NCBI GenBank assembly: GCA_937900725.1
Contig: CALCFP010000473.1
Span: 1-5,021 of the forward strand
Reading direction: 5' to 3'
Length of the DNA: 5,021 nucleotides
DNA from: an uncultured Bacteroidota bacterium
GTDB taxonomy: Bacteria; Bacteroidota; Bacteroidia; Bacteroidales; SZUA-534
Part shown: one piece after another, positions 1 to 5,021 of the stretch
Numbering within the stretch: position 1 is the first letter of the stretch
Layout of the letters: every line of letters starts with the position of its first letter
Program-made: the position numbers and the translations under genes
Notes under the pieces: model-generated
What the model was told of the DNA's origin: nothing
What the model saw: the letters and a program-made list of their open reading frames with translations, nothing else
Databases searched by the model: none

Positions 1-42
1 TGGAATAGGCAGAAGGATTTTTTTTGCTTTGAAATGAAATTT

Positions 43-76
43 GTAGCAAAAAACTTTGTGCGCTTTTTTTTGTTAC
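43..76 (-). terminator. possible 3' hairpin after the MORN-repeat gene
   Basis: Bases 43-53 (GTAGCAAAAAA) can pair with 66-76 (TTTTTTGTTAC) around a 12-nt loop, starting 7 nt beyond the stop codon of the minus-strand gene. On the plus strand the one imperfect pair is a G-T wobble. On the minus-strand RNA it becomes an A-C mismatch, and no clean U-run follows the stem in that direction. It may be a weak terminator or a 3'-end stabilising hairpin for the minus-strand transcript, but it is mostly A:T pairs and could be chance. Nothing else is recognisable in bases 1-83. Confidence 0.25.
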
Positions 77-83
77 TTCTGGT

Positions 84-1223
84 CTATTTGGCAATTTCGT
101 TCTGCCCAATCATAAGCGTCAGGTGCCCGTTGTTGTAGTAGGCGCCCATTGAGGCTTTGCCGTTTATCAACATCAGTACGCCTTCCATTTCGCCATTGTC
201 TTTGAATACAACCCACGGCCCAAATTCCTTGTCGTTGATGAATTGTCCGTATTTGTGCACATTCCCGTTGGGGTGGAAGAAGATCCATTGTCCGTTTGAT
301 AGTCCGTTGTGATAGGCGCCTGCTTGTTTCTTATTGCCGTTTTGGTAGAATATGGTCCAATATCCTTCAAAAAGTCCGTTCTTGAAATCGCCTTCCGAAA
401 ATACATTCCCGTCAGGATAGAACGACTGCCAATGCCCAATACGTTTGCCGTTGGCATATTGTCCTGTTTCTGCCACGTTCCCGTTGGTGAAGAATTCCGT
501 GTAGATGCCTTCGCATTTGTTGTCAACGAAGCGAGTCTTGCTTTTTATTGCGTTGTTGCCGTAATATTCAATCATATAGCCATTCAGCATCCCGTTTGCA
601 TATTGGCTTTTGCGCAGGGTGTCGCCGTTTTGCGTAAAGGCAATTAGCGTGCCTGCAAATCCGGCGCTGTCTTTTGTTCCAAGATAGTTCAGTTGACCTT
701 CCTTGTAATAATGTCGGTATTCGCCATTTGGTTGTCCGTCAACATATTGCTGTTCTTGCATTATGTTGCCGTTTTCGTAGTATTTCGTGTGTTTGCCGTT
801 CAGTTGGCCATTCTTGTAGGTGCTTTTTTCGTTGATTTTCCCACTGTCGTCAAATTGCTCGAATGTGCCTTCTAGTCTGTCGTTTTCGAAAGAGCCCCGT
901 TGGATTAGCGTGCCGTTTTCGGAGTAGAAAAGGTATTGCCCGTGTTTCTTTCCTTCGGCGTATTCTTGCACCATTTTTTTCGAGCCGTCAGCGTAGAACG
1001 TTTCGAATTTGCCGTCAGGCATATTGTTTCTGAAAGAGCCTTTTTGGATTGTTATTCCGTTGCTTGTGAATGTGTAAGCCCCGTTTTTGGTTGTGTCGTC
1101 ATCCGCAACAGTCGCTTCGTATTTTGCTGTGCCATTAGCATTTGTTTCTGTAATGGTTACAATTGTCTGCGCTTTTGCCGTAAGGCAAAGCATTGTGGCA
1201 ACGAAGGGCAGAACCCGAATCAT
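84..1223 (-). CDS. exported MORN_2 / YwqK-type repeat protein
   Basis: A 379-residue protein, complete from ATG to TAG. Residues 1-18 look like a Sec signal peptide: a short basic start (MIRV), a hydrophobic core, and an AKA-Q cleavage site of the AxA type. There is no lipobox Cys at the right place, so a soluble periplasmic or secreted protein is expected. From about residue 48 to the end the chain is a tandem array of 24-residue units with the pattern G-x-[YWF]-x-x-[FY]-[FY]-x-x-G, then a [YF]-x-[ND]-G turn. This is the MORN_2 repeat (often auto-named 'YwqK family antitoxin'). The repeat forms beta-hairpins and is usually a binding or scaffold module with no catalytic residues. The antitoxin label is not supported here, because the protein is exported and no toxin gene lies beside it. 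Its start codon overlaps the stop of the upstream Ig-like gene (ATGA), which implies co-transcription and translational coupling. The precise function and ligand are unknown. Confidence 0.9.
   Translation of the reverse strand: MIRVLPFVATMLCLTAKAQTIVTITETNANGTAKYEATVADDDTTKNGAYTFTSNGITIQKGSFRNNMPDGKFETFYADGSKKMVQEYAEGKKHGQYLFYSENGTLIQRGSFENDRLEGTFEQFDDSGKINEKSTYKNGQLNGKHTKYYENGNIMQEQQYVDGQPNGEYRHYYKEGQLNYLGTKDSAGFAGTLIAFTQNGDTLRKSQYANGMLNGYMIEYYGNNAIKSKTRFVDNKCEGIYTEFFTNGNVAETGQYANGKRIGHWQSFYPDGNVFSEGDFKNGLFEGYWTIFYQNGNKKQAGAYHNGLSNGQWIFFHPNGNVHKYGQFINDKEFGPWVVFKDNGEMEGVLMLINGKASMGAYYNNGHLTLMIGQNEIAK
150..1082 (-). repeat. 13 tandem 24-residue (72-bp) MORN_2 units
   Basis: Within the exported repeat protein, units begin at residues 48, 71, 95, 119, 143, 167, 191, 215, 239, 263, 287, 311 and 335. 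The first unit is 23 residues and all the others are exactly 24. A degenerate partial unit follows from about residue 359. The invariant frame is a leading Gly, aromatics at unit positions 3, 6 and 7, Gly at 10 (usually [ND]-G), an aromatic at 18 and [ND]-G near 20-21. Unit 6 (167-190) lacks the aromatic-x-[ND]-G second half and reads GTKDSAGFA instead. Unit 8 has N-N in place of N-G at positions 9-10. Units 9-12 are the most regular. At DNA level the 72-bp period is diverged, so the array is old and not a recent slippage product. Confidence 0.85.
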
Positions 1224-2020
1224 TCAACAGTTATTACAATTTGCGTACCTTCAAGATTGGTCTTGCTTCCGTAGTCGAGAATTGCGGCAAGCGAGTAGGT
1301 GCCTTTTGGCAATTTGCCGTTAGGCAGATATAATTCAATTTTTCGTGAACTCTTTGGGTACATTGTGAACGAAGTAGGGGCAAACTCATATTCTTCGCCA
1401 TTGTTTATTTCAGTGGCAATCATCGACACCTTGCAGTCGGTTATCACGTCGCTCATGTTGTTGACAATCGCGCTGAACGAGCGGATGCTGTCGCCTTTTA
1501 CGGTTGTTTCGCTCATGTTGGATATGGTGGCCTTGAAGTTCTTGTTGCTACCAGGTGTTTGGTAAACGTTTATGGCAATTCTTGCCGAAATTGCCATGCC
1601 TGCCGATACGTTCTTGTCGGCAGTGAACGAAGTCTGTTCCTGTGCTGTGCGTGCGAATATCACGCCCCATTTTGATGCGTAGTCGTCGGCAGGCTGTTGC
1701 ATTGTTATTGATATCTGCTTTTCTTCCTGTGGTGCAAGTTCAAAGAACGAAGGCGCAATGCTGATCCAATCGGCGATGCTGTTTTTCAAGCTGCCGGCTT
1801 CAACATATTTTCCTTGGCCCTTGTTGTCGACAGCATAGTCGCTGATATTTAGTATGAATGTTTCCGTCTTGCCGGAATGGTTCTTGACTGACAGAAATTT
1901 CGTTTGTGATTCACCTGGTTCTGCATTGAAATTGAATGTCAATGGTGAAACCTCAAAATCTTGTGCATTGGTTAGCAATGTGCAAAGCAATGCATACAGA
2001 ATGGTGGAAAGTCTTTTCAT
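1220..2020 (-). CDS. exported two-domain Ig-like (PapD/DUF916-style) protein
   Basis: A 266-residue protein, complete from ATG to TGA. Residues 1-19 form a signal peptide (MKRL, hydrophobic core, TNA-Q cleavage), so the mature protein starts at about Gln20 and is periplasmic or secreted. Residues 22-125 resemble the N-terminal Ig fold of pilus-chaperone and DUF916-type proteins. They open with FEVSPLTFNF, then have a PGE turn before a strand rich in S/K/N, a WISIAPSFFELAPQEEKQISI stretch and a WGVIFART strand. Residues 140-266 look like a second beta-sandwich: FKATISNMSE, FSAIVNNMSD, a YPKSSRKIELYLP strand, and G-T-Y-S-L-A-A-I-L-D-Y-G near the end. There is no C-terminal membrane anchor or T9SS-type sorting tail. 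Proteins of this kind bind other surface proteins or polymers, but the partner here is unknown. It is the first gene of a two-gene minus-strand unit. No Shine-Dalgarno precedes it, only an A/T-rich leader. Confidence 0.85.
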   Translation of the reverse strand: MKRLSTILYALLCTLLTNAQDFEVSPLTFNFNAEPGESQTKFLSVKNHSGKTETFILNISDYAVDNKGQGKYVEAGSLKNSIADWISIAPSFFELAPQEEKQISITMQQPADDYASKWGVIFARTAQEQTSFTADKNVSAGMAISARIAINVYQTPGSNKNFKATISNMSETTVKGDSIRSFSAIVNNMSDVITDCKVSMIATEINNGEEYEFAPTSFTMYPKSSRKIELYLPNGKLPKGTYSLAAILDYGSKTNLEGTQIVITVE

Positions 2021-2061
2021 ATTCAGTATGATAATTTATTTTTTATTGACTAAATCATTAA

Positions 2062-2080
2062 TTCATTTTGCCAAAATGAA
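2062..2080. promoter_or_regulatory. perfect 19-bp palindrome in the divergent region
   Basis: TTCATTTTGCCAAAATGAA has two perfect 9-bp arms (2062-2070 and 2072-2080) around a single central C. It lies 42-60 bp upstream of the Ig-like gene's start codon. It sits immediately downstream of the candidate minus-strand -7 box, over the expected transcription start (about 2077-2079). That placement suits a repressor operator for the minus-strand pair. The one-base centre makes a hairpin as drawn poor, but 7-bp arms with a larger loop remain possible in RNA. The symmetry is seen directly; the role is inferred. Confidence 0.5.
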
Positions 2081-2083
2081 CTG

Positions 2084-2091
2084 CAAATTTA
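2084..2091 (-). promoter_or_regulatory. candidate -7 box for the minus-strand pair
   Basis: On the minus strand this reads TAAATTTG, an exact match to the Bacteroidota primary-sigma -7 consensus TAnnTTTG. It would start a transcript near 2077-2079, giving a leader of roughly 58 nt before the ATG at 2020. No convincing -33 TTTG element is visible at the usual ~19-21 bp upstream spacing (around 2111-2116), so the promoter may be weak or activator-dependent. Confidence 0.4.
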
Positions 2092-2152
2092 GAATAATTT
2101 TTGTCGATTTGTGGTTGAGTTGCATTTATTTATATAAATATACGGACGTTTT

Positions 2153-2171
2153 AAAAGTAAAAGTTACTTTT
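2153..2171. promoter_or_regulatory. 8-3-8 dyad, probable operator of the regulator-gal cluster
   Basis: AAAAGTAAAAGTTACTTTT consists of perfect 8-bp arms, AAAAGTAA (2153-2160) and TTACTTTT (2164-2171), with a 3-nt spacer AAG. It ends two bases before the plus-strand -7 box, so it occupies the space between the -33 and -7 positions. A bound dimer there would block RNA polymerase. Nudix-derived regulators of the NrtR/AraR class bind dyads of about this size and often control their own gene. The protein encoded next door is therefore the obvious candidate ligand, though that pairing is inferred. Not counting the expected half-site symmetry, no second copy of this dyad is seen before galK or galE. 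Confidence 0.5.
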
Positions 2172-2173
2172 GC

Positions 2174-2181
2174 TATATTTG
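2174..2181 (+). promoter_or_regulatory. candidate -7 box for the regulator-galK-galE cluster
   Basis: TATATTTG matches the Bacteroidota -7 consensus TAnnTTTG exactly. A T-run at 2149-2152 sits about 21 bp upstream, where a -33 TTTG/TTG element would be expected, but it lacks the G and is a partial match at best. Transcription would begin near 2186-2188, leaving a short leader of about 14-16 nt before the ATG at 2202. The absence of a ribosome-binding site is normal for this phylum. Confidence 0.5.
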
Positions 2182-2201
2182 TACTGAATTAATCGATAGT
2201 T

Positions 2202-2852
2202 ATGGTATTTAATGAATATACAAACCAAGAACGGCATTTGGTCTCAATTGACTGCGCCATATTTGGTTATCACGAAGGAGAACTGAAACTTCTGCTTTTT
2301 CAGCGTGAAAAGGAGCCGGAGATAGGACATTGGTCGCTTATCGGTGGTTGGGTAAATGCGGATGAGTCGGCTGAAGATGCTGCTTCCAGAGTATTGCGGC
2401 GAATTACAGGTTTGCATGACATTTACATGGAACAGGTGTCCACTTTTTCTAATCCCAATCGTGACCCAGGCGGACGTGTCATCAGCATCGTATTCTACGC
2501 GTTGATAGTCGTCGATGATGAGCGGATGAAACTATCTTCGGAGTTTGGCGCAAAGTGGTGGCCAGTACGCGAATTGCCGACTCTTATTTTCGATCATCAG
2601 CAAATGCTTGAACAATCACTCGAGAAACTTCGCCAGAAGGCTAATTATCATTTGGTTGGGCGTGAATTGCTGCCTGAGATTTTCACAATAACTCAGTTGA
2701 GAAGTCTGTACAATTCTATATTTTTCAAGGATTTCGATCCGGGAAATTTCCGTAAAAAGGTTTTGTCTTTCGGTATTCTCGATAAGTTGGACAAGAAGGA
2801 TAACAGTGAGTCGAAAAAGGGAGCCTTTTATTATAAGTTTAAGGAATCTTAA
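2202..2852 (+). CDS. Nudix-related transcriptional regulator (AraR/NrtR type), probable gal regulator
   Basis: A 216-residue cytoplasmic protein with two parts. Residues 12-145 are a Nudix fold (VSIDCAIFGYHEGELKLLLFQR, then WSLIGGWV). Residues 150-216 are a winged helix-turn-helix typical of this regulator class (LLPEIFTITQLRSLYNSIFF, then FRKKVLSFGILDKL and a basic, aromatic end). The Nudix box GX5EX7REUXEEXGU is present only as a skeleton. Gly49, Glu55, Arg63, Gly70 and Leu71 fit, but the catalytic stretch REUxEE reads RVLRRI (63-68), so the metal-binding glutamates are gone. The domain should therefore sense a ligand and not hydrolyse one. In characterised relatives (NrtR; AraR of Bacteroides) the Nudix part binds an effector and the winged helix binds an operator. 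Placement at the head of galK-galE suggests galactose or a galactose metabolite as effector, but this is inference and arabinose is a possible alternative. A Nudix hydrolase label would be wrong. The start at 2202 fits the family's N terminus and the -7 box 20 bp upstream. Confidence 0.85.
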   Translation: MVFNEYTNQERHLVSIDCAIFGYHEGELKLLLFQREKEPEIGHWSLIGGWVNADESAEDAASRVLRRITGLHDIYMEQVSTFSNPNRDPGGRVISIVFYALIVVDDERMKLSSEFGAKWWPVRELPTLIFDHQQMLEQSLEKLRQKANYHLVGRELLPEIFTITQLRSLYNSIFFKDFDPGNFRKKVLSFGILDKLDKKDNSESKKGAFYYKFKES

Positions 2853-2892
2853 AGTCTTCAAGTTAAATCATTTACGTTTGAATAATATCAAT

Positions 2893-4050
2893 ATGTTTAT
2901 CCTACAATCTAATATTAGCCAGAAATTTACTGAACTATTTGGCACTGAGCCGCTTGTCTATTGTGCTCCAGGGCGCGTGAACCTTATTGGCGAGCATACC
3001 GACTACAACGAGGGCTTTGTGTTGCCTGCCGCTGTCGACAAGATGATTGTGTTTGCAGTCAAGCCGAATAATGTCGGCAAGTTCCGTTTTTTTGCCTACG
3101 ACCTGAACGAATCGTTTGAAACTCCGGTCGGGCAAATAGAGAAGAGCAAAACCTTATGGGCCAATTATTTGTTGGGAGTCGTTGCCCAGTTTGTCAAAAA
3201 TGGGAAAACCGTCAATGGATTCGATTGCGTAGTTGGAGGCAATGTGCCACTTGGCGCAGGAATGTCGTCGTCCGCCGCTATTGAAGTGGGAATGGCATTC
3301 GCAATCAACGACATGTTCAGACTTGGCTGTTCAAGGTTGACAATGACAAAGTTCGCCCAAATGGCCGAACACGAGTATGCGGGCGTCAATTGTGGCATTA
3401 TGGATCAATTCGCATCGATGCACGGAAAGGAAAACCACGTTATCAAACTCGATTGCCGTAGCCTTGAGTTCGAATATTTCCCATTGAATATGGACAACCA
3501 TATGCTTGTGCTTGTCAATACGGGGGTGAAGCATAGTCTCGCATCGTCGGAATACAATAAGCGCAGGGCTGAATGCGAGTGTGGTGTTAGCCTTTTGCAG
3601 AAATATTACTCAAATGTCAAATCGTTGCGCGACGTTACTTTGGATATGCTCGAGGCCCACAAGGGTGAGTTCGACGAAGTGGTGTTTAAGCGCTGCTCAT
3701 ATATTGTCGAGGAGAATATCCGCCTTTCAGACGCTTGCAAGGCCTTGTCAAATGGCGATTTTGTCACATTCGGCTTGAATATGTACGGCTCGCACTATGG
3801 CTTGCGCGACAAGTATCAAGTCAGTTGCGCTGAACTTGACCAGTTGGTTGAAATTGCGAAGACGGTACCTGGAGTCCTCGGTTCCCGTATGATGGGCGGT
3901 GGTTTTGGCGGATGCACAATCACAATGATTGAAAAATCCAAAGTTGCCGATTTTGAAAGTGCCATAAAGAAAGAATATAAGACGCCAAATGGCGGCGCAC
4001 CCGAAATTTACGAAGTCGTTATAGGTGGCGGTGCTCGCCGATTGAAGTGA
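2893..4050 (+). CDS. galK: galactokinase
   Basis: A 385-residue cytoplasmic GHMP-family kinase (EC 2.7.1.6) that phosphorylates alpha-D-galactose at C1 with ATP, the first committed Leloir step. All hallmarks are present. The galactokinase signature GRVNLIGEHTDYNEG covers residues 27-41, with Arg28, Glu34, His35 and Asp37 in the substrate site. The ATP-binding GHMP motif GGNVPLGAGMSSSAA covers 115-129. CGIMDQ (167-172) carries the catalytic Asp171. SEYNKRRAECE follows, and the third motif GGGFGGC sits at 335-341. Length matches bacterial GalK (about 380-390). The reading frame is open further upstream to an ATG at 2806, inside the regulator gene. The Met at 2893 is preferred because it gives the family-like N terminus (MFILQSNISQKF...LFG) and the extra residues look non-homologous. 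It lies 40 bp after the regulator with no terminator between them, so co-transcription is likely. Confidence 0.96.
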   Translation: MFILQSNISQKFTELFGTEPLVYCAPGRVNLIGEHTDYNEGFVLPAAVDKMIVFAVKPNNVGKFRFFAYDLNESFETPVGQIEKSKTLWANYLLGVVAQFVKNGKTVNGFDCVVGGNVPLGAGMSSSAAIEVGMAFAINDMFRLGCSRLTMTKFAQMAEHEYAGVNCGIMDQFASMHGKENHVIKLDCRSLEFEYFPLNMDNHMLVLVNTGVKHSLASSEYNKRRAECECGVSLLQKYYSNVKSLRDVTLDMLEAHKGEFDEVVFKRCSYIVEENIRLSDACKALSNGDFVTFGLNMYGSHYGLRDKYQVSCAELDQLVEIAKTVPGVLGSRMMGGGFGGCTITMIEKSKVADFESAIKKEYKTPNGGAPEIYEVVIGGGARRLK

Positions 4051-4107
4051 TTTCGGCCCGTTATGTCGTCGAAATAGATTATAATTGCAGTTGCAAAATA
4101 GATTGAT

Positions 4108-5021
4108 ATGAAAGAAAAGATATTGGTTACAGGTGGAACGGGCTACATAGGCTCACACACTGTTTGCGAGTTGATTGAGCAAGGTTATCAGGTGGTTATC
4201 GTCGATAACCTTTCAAATTCGGAGCGCATTGTTGTTGACAGAATTGAGAAGATAACTGGTGTCCGTCCTGCATTTTATGAATTTGACTTGAAGAATGCTG
4301 AAAAAGTGGATGAACTCTTTGATAAAGAGAAAAATATAAAAGGTGTTATCCATTTCGCCGCATCAAAGGCAGTCGGCGAATCGGTGCAACTCCCGTTGAT
4401 GTACTATCGCAACAATCTCATGTCGTTGATAAACATTTTGGACTCAATGTCGCGTCACGGCGTGCAAAATATCGTTTTCTCGTCATCCTGCACCGTTTAC
4501 GGACAGCCAGACAAGTTGCCTGTAGACGAAACGGCACCTATCAAGCCTGCCGAATCGCCTTACGGTTACACTAAACAGGTGTGCGAGAATATCTTGCGCG
4601 ATACCATAAAGGCTGAAGCAGGCAAGATTCACGGCATAGCCTTGCGCTATTTCAATCCAATCGGCGCACATCCTTCGGGGGTGATTGGTGAGTTGCCACG
4701 CGGAGTTCCAAACAACCTTATGCCATACATTACCCAGACAGGATACGGCATTCGTCAGCAGTTGAGCGTGTTCGGCGATGACTACAACACTCCTGATGGC
4801 AGTTGCATTCGCGATTACATTCACGTTGTTGATTTGGCAAAGGCTCACATTGTCGCTGTCAATCGTATGATTGGAGGTAAGAATAAGTCTGATTTCGAGA
4901 TTTTTAACATAGGTACCGGCAACGGATATTCTGTGCTTGAGGTCATCAAGTCATTTGAGAAGGTCTCGGGCGTGAAACTCAATTACAAGAACGCGTTGCA
5001 GACTTCGCTGATGAGTGCGAG
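4108..5021 (+). CDS. galE: UDP-glucose 4-epimerase, 3' end missing
   Basis: The first 304 residues of an extended short-chain dehydrogenase/reductase (EC 5.1.3.2) that interconverts UDP-galactose and UDP-glucose using tightly bound NAD. The Rossmann motif TGGTGYIGSH is at residues 8-17, followed by VDNLSNS. FAASKAVGESV and the strand FSSSCTVYG (124-132, catalytic Ser/Thr) come next. The active-site YxxxK is Tyr152-Lys156 (YGYTK). RYFNPIGAHPSG and DGSCIRDYIHVVDLAKAH are GalE hallmarks. The gene starts 57 bp after galK with no visible terminator, so it is likely the third gene of the same operon. It runs off the window about 40 residues short of the usual 335-345. The last ten or so codons (residues 295-304, NALQTSLMSA) do not resemble the family, which normally has an RRxGD motif soon after the [LV]NY strand. 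A frame error near the window edge is possible there. Confidence 0.95.
   Translation, partial: MKEKILVTGGTGYIGSHTVCELIEQGYQVVIVDNLSNSERIVVDRIEKITGVRPAFYEFDLKNAEKVDELFDKEKNIKGVIHFAASKAVGESVQLPLMYYRNNLMSLINILDSMSRHGVQNIVFSSSCTVYGQPDKLPVDETAPIKPAESPYGYTKQVCENILRDTIKAEAGKIHGIALRYFNPIGAHPSGVIGELPRGVPNNLMPYITQTGYGIRQQLSVFGDDYNTPDGSCIRDYIHVVDLAKAHIVAVNRMIGGKNKSDFEIFNIGTGNGYSVLEVIKSFEKVSGVKLNYKNALQTSLMSA

Noticed and set aside
84..1223. Toxin-antitoxin antitoxin (YwqK family name)
   Set aside because: The name only reflects the MORN_2 repeat. The protein has a signal peptide, is far longer than an antitoxin, and its operon partner is an exported Ig-like protein and not a toxin.
2127..2140. 14-bp palindrome TATTTATATAAATA in the intergenic region
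   Set aside because: It consists only of A and T in an A/T-rich stretch, where such symmetry arises easily by chance, and it is not tied to a promoter element.
2202..2852. Active Nudix hydrolase such as an ADP-ribose or mutT-type enzyme
   Set aside because: The metal-binding glutamates of the Nudix box are replaced (RVLRRI for REUxEE), and a winged-helix domain follows the fold.
2806..2892. N-terminal extension of galactokinase from an in-frame ATG inside the regulator gene
   Set aside because: The added 29 residues have no galactokinase character and would overlap the regulator by 47 bases. The Met at 2893 gives the normal family N terminus and length.
4051..4107. Terminator or separate promoter between galK and galE
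   Set aside because: No stem followed by a U-run and no TAnnTTTG box is visible in these 57 bases. A short TTGCAGTTGCAA motif there is too small to interpret.
4483..4848. Minus-strand 121-codon open frame inside galE
   Set aside because: It lies wholly antisense to a well-supported galE, has no recognisable domain, and is a frame shadow. The same applies to the other open frames antisense to, or out of frame within, the five real genes.
1..5021. CRISPR array, tRNA, rRNA, insertion sequence or phage attachment site
   Set aside because: No direct-repeat/spacer pattern, no tRNA cloverleaf, no transposase or integrase reading frame and no terminal inverted repeats were seen. The only tandem periodicity is the protein-coding 72-bp MORN_2 array.

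Overview
The window looks like a fragment of a Bacteroidota genome, probably order Bacteroidales. Three things point there. Start codons lack Shine-Dalgarno sequences and sit behind A/T-rich leaders. TAnnTTTG-type -7 boxes are found in the single divergent intergenic region. The exported proteins and the Nudix-type regulator are of kinds common in that phylum. This assignment rests on sequence style and family knowledge, not on a database search.

Layout. Bases 1-83 hold only the 3' flank of a minus-strand gene, with a possible hairpin. Bases 84-2020 hold two minus-strand genes overlapping by four bases (ATGA). The first in transcription order is an exported protein with two Ig-like, PapD/DUF916-style domains (1220-2020). 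The second is an exported protein made almost entirely of 24-residue MORN_2/YwqK-type repeats (84-1223). Bases 2021-2201 are a 181-bp divergent control region with a candidate promoter in each direction. It also has two separate 19-bp dyads, one overlapping each promoter's expected start or core. Bases 2202-5021 hold a plus-strand cluster: a Nudix-domain transcriptional regulator with a destroyed catalytic box and a C-terminal winged helix, galactokinase (galK), and UDP-glucose 4-epimerase (galE), which runs off the window end.

How it works together. GalK phosphorylates galactose and GalE interconverts UDP-galactose and UDP-glucose, so the plus-strand genes form part of a Leloir galactose pathway. 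No uridylyltransferase or transporter is visible in this window. The lead gene resembles the AraR/NrtR class of Nudix-derived regulators. Its position, and the near-palindrome just upstream of its -7 box, suggest an autoregulated, sugar-responsive controller of the gal genes. The minus-strand pair has no evident metabolic link to galactose and probably acts in the periplasm or at the cell surface.

The most interesting points are the catalytically dead Nudix regulator attached to gal genes, the two distinct dyads in the divergent region, and the apparent loss of family similarity in the last ~30 bases of galE, which may be a sequence-end artefact.
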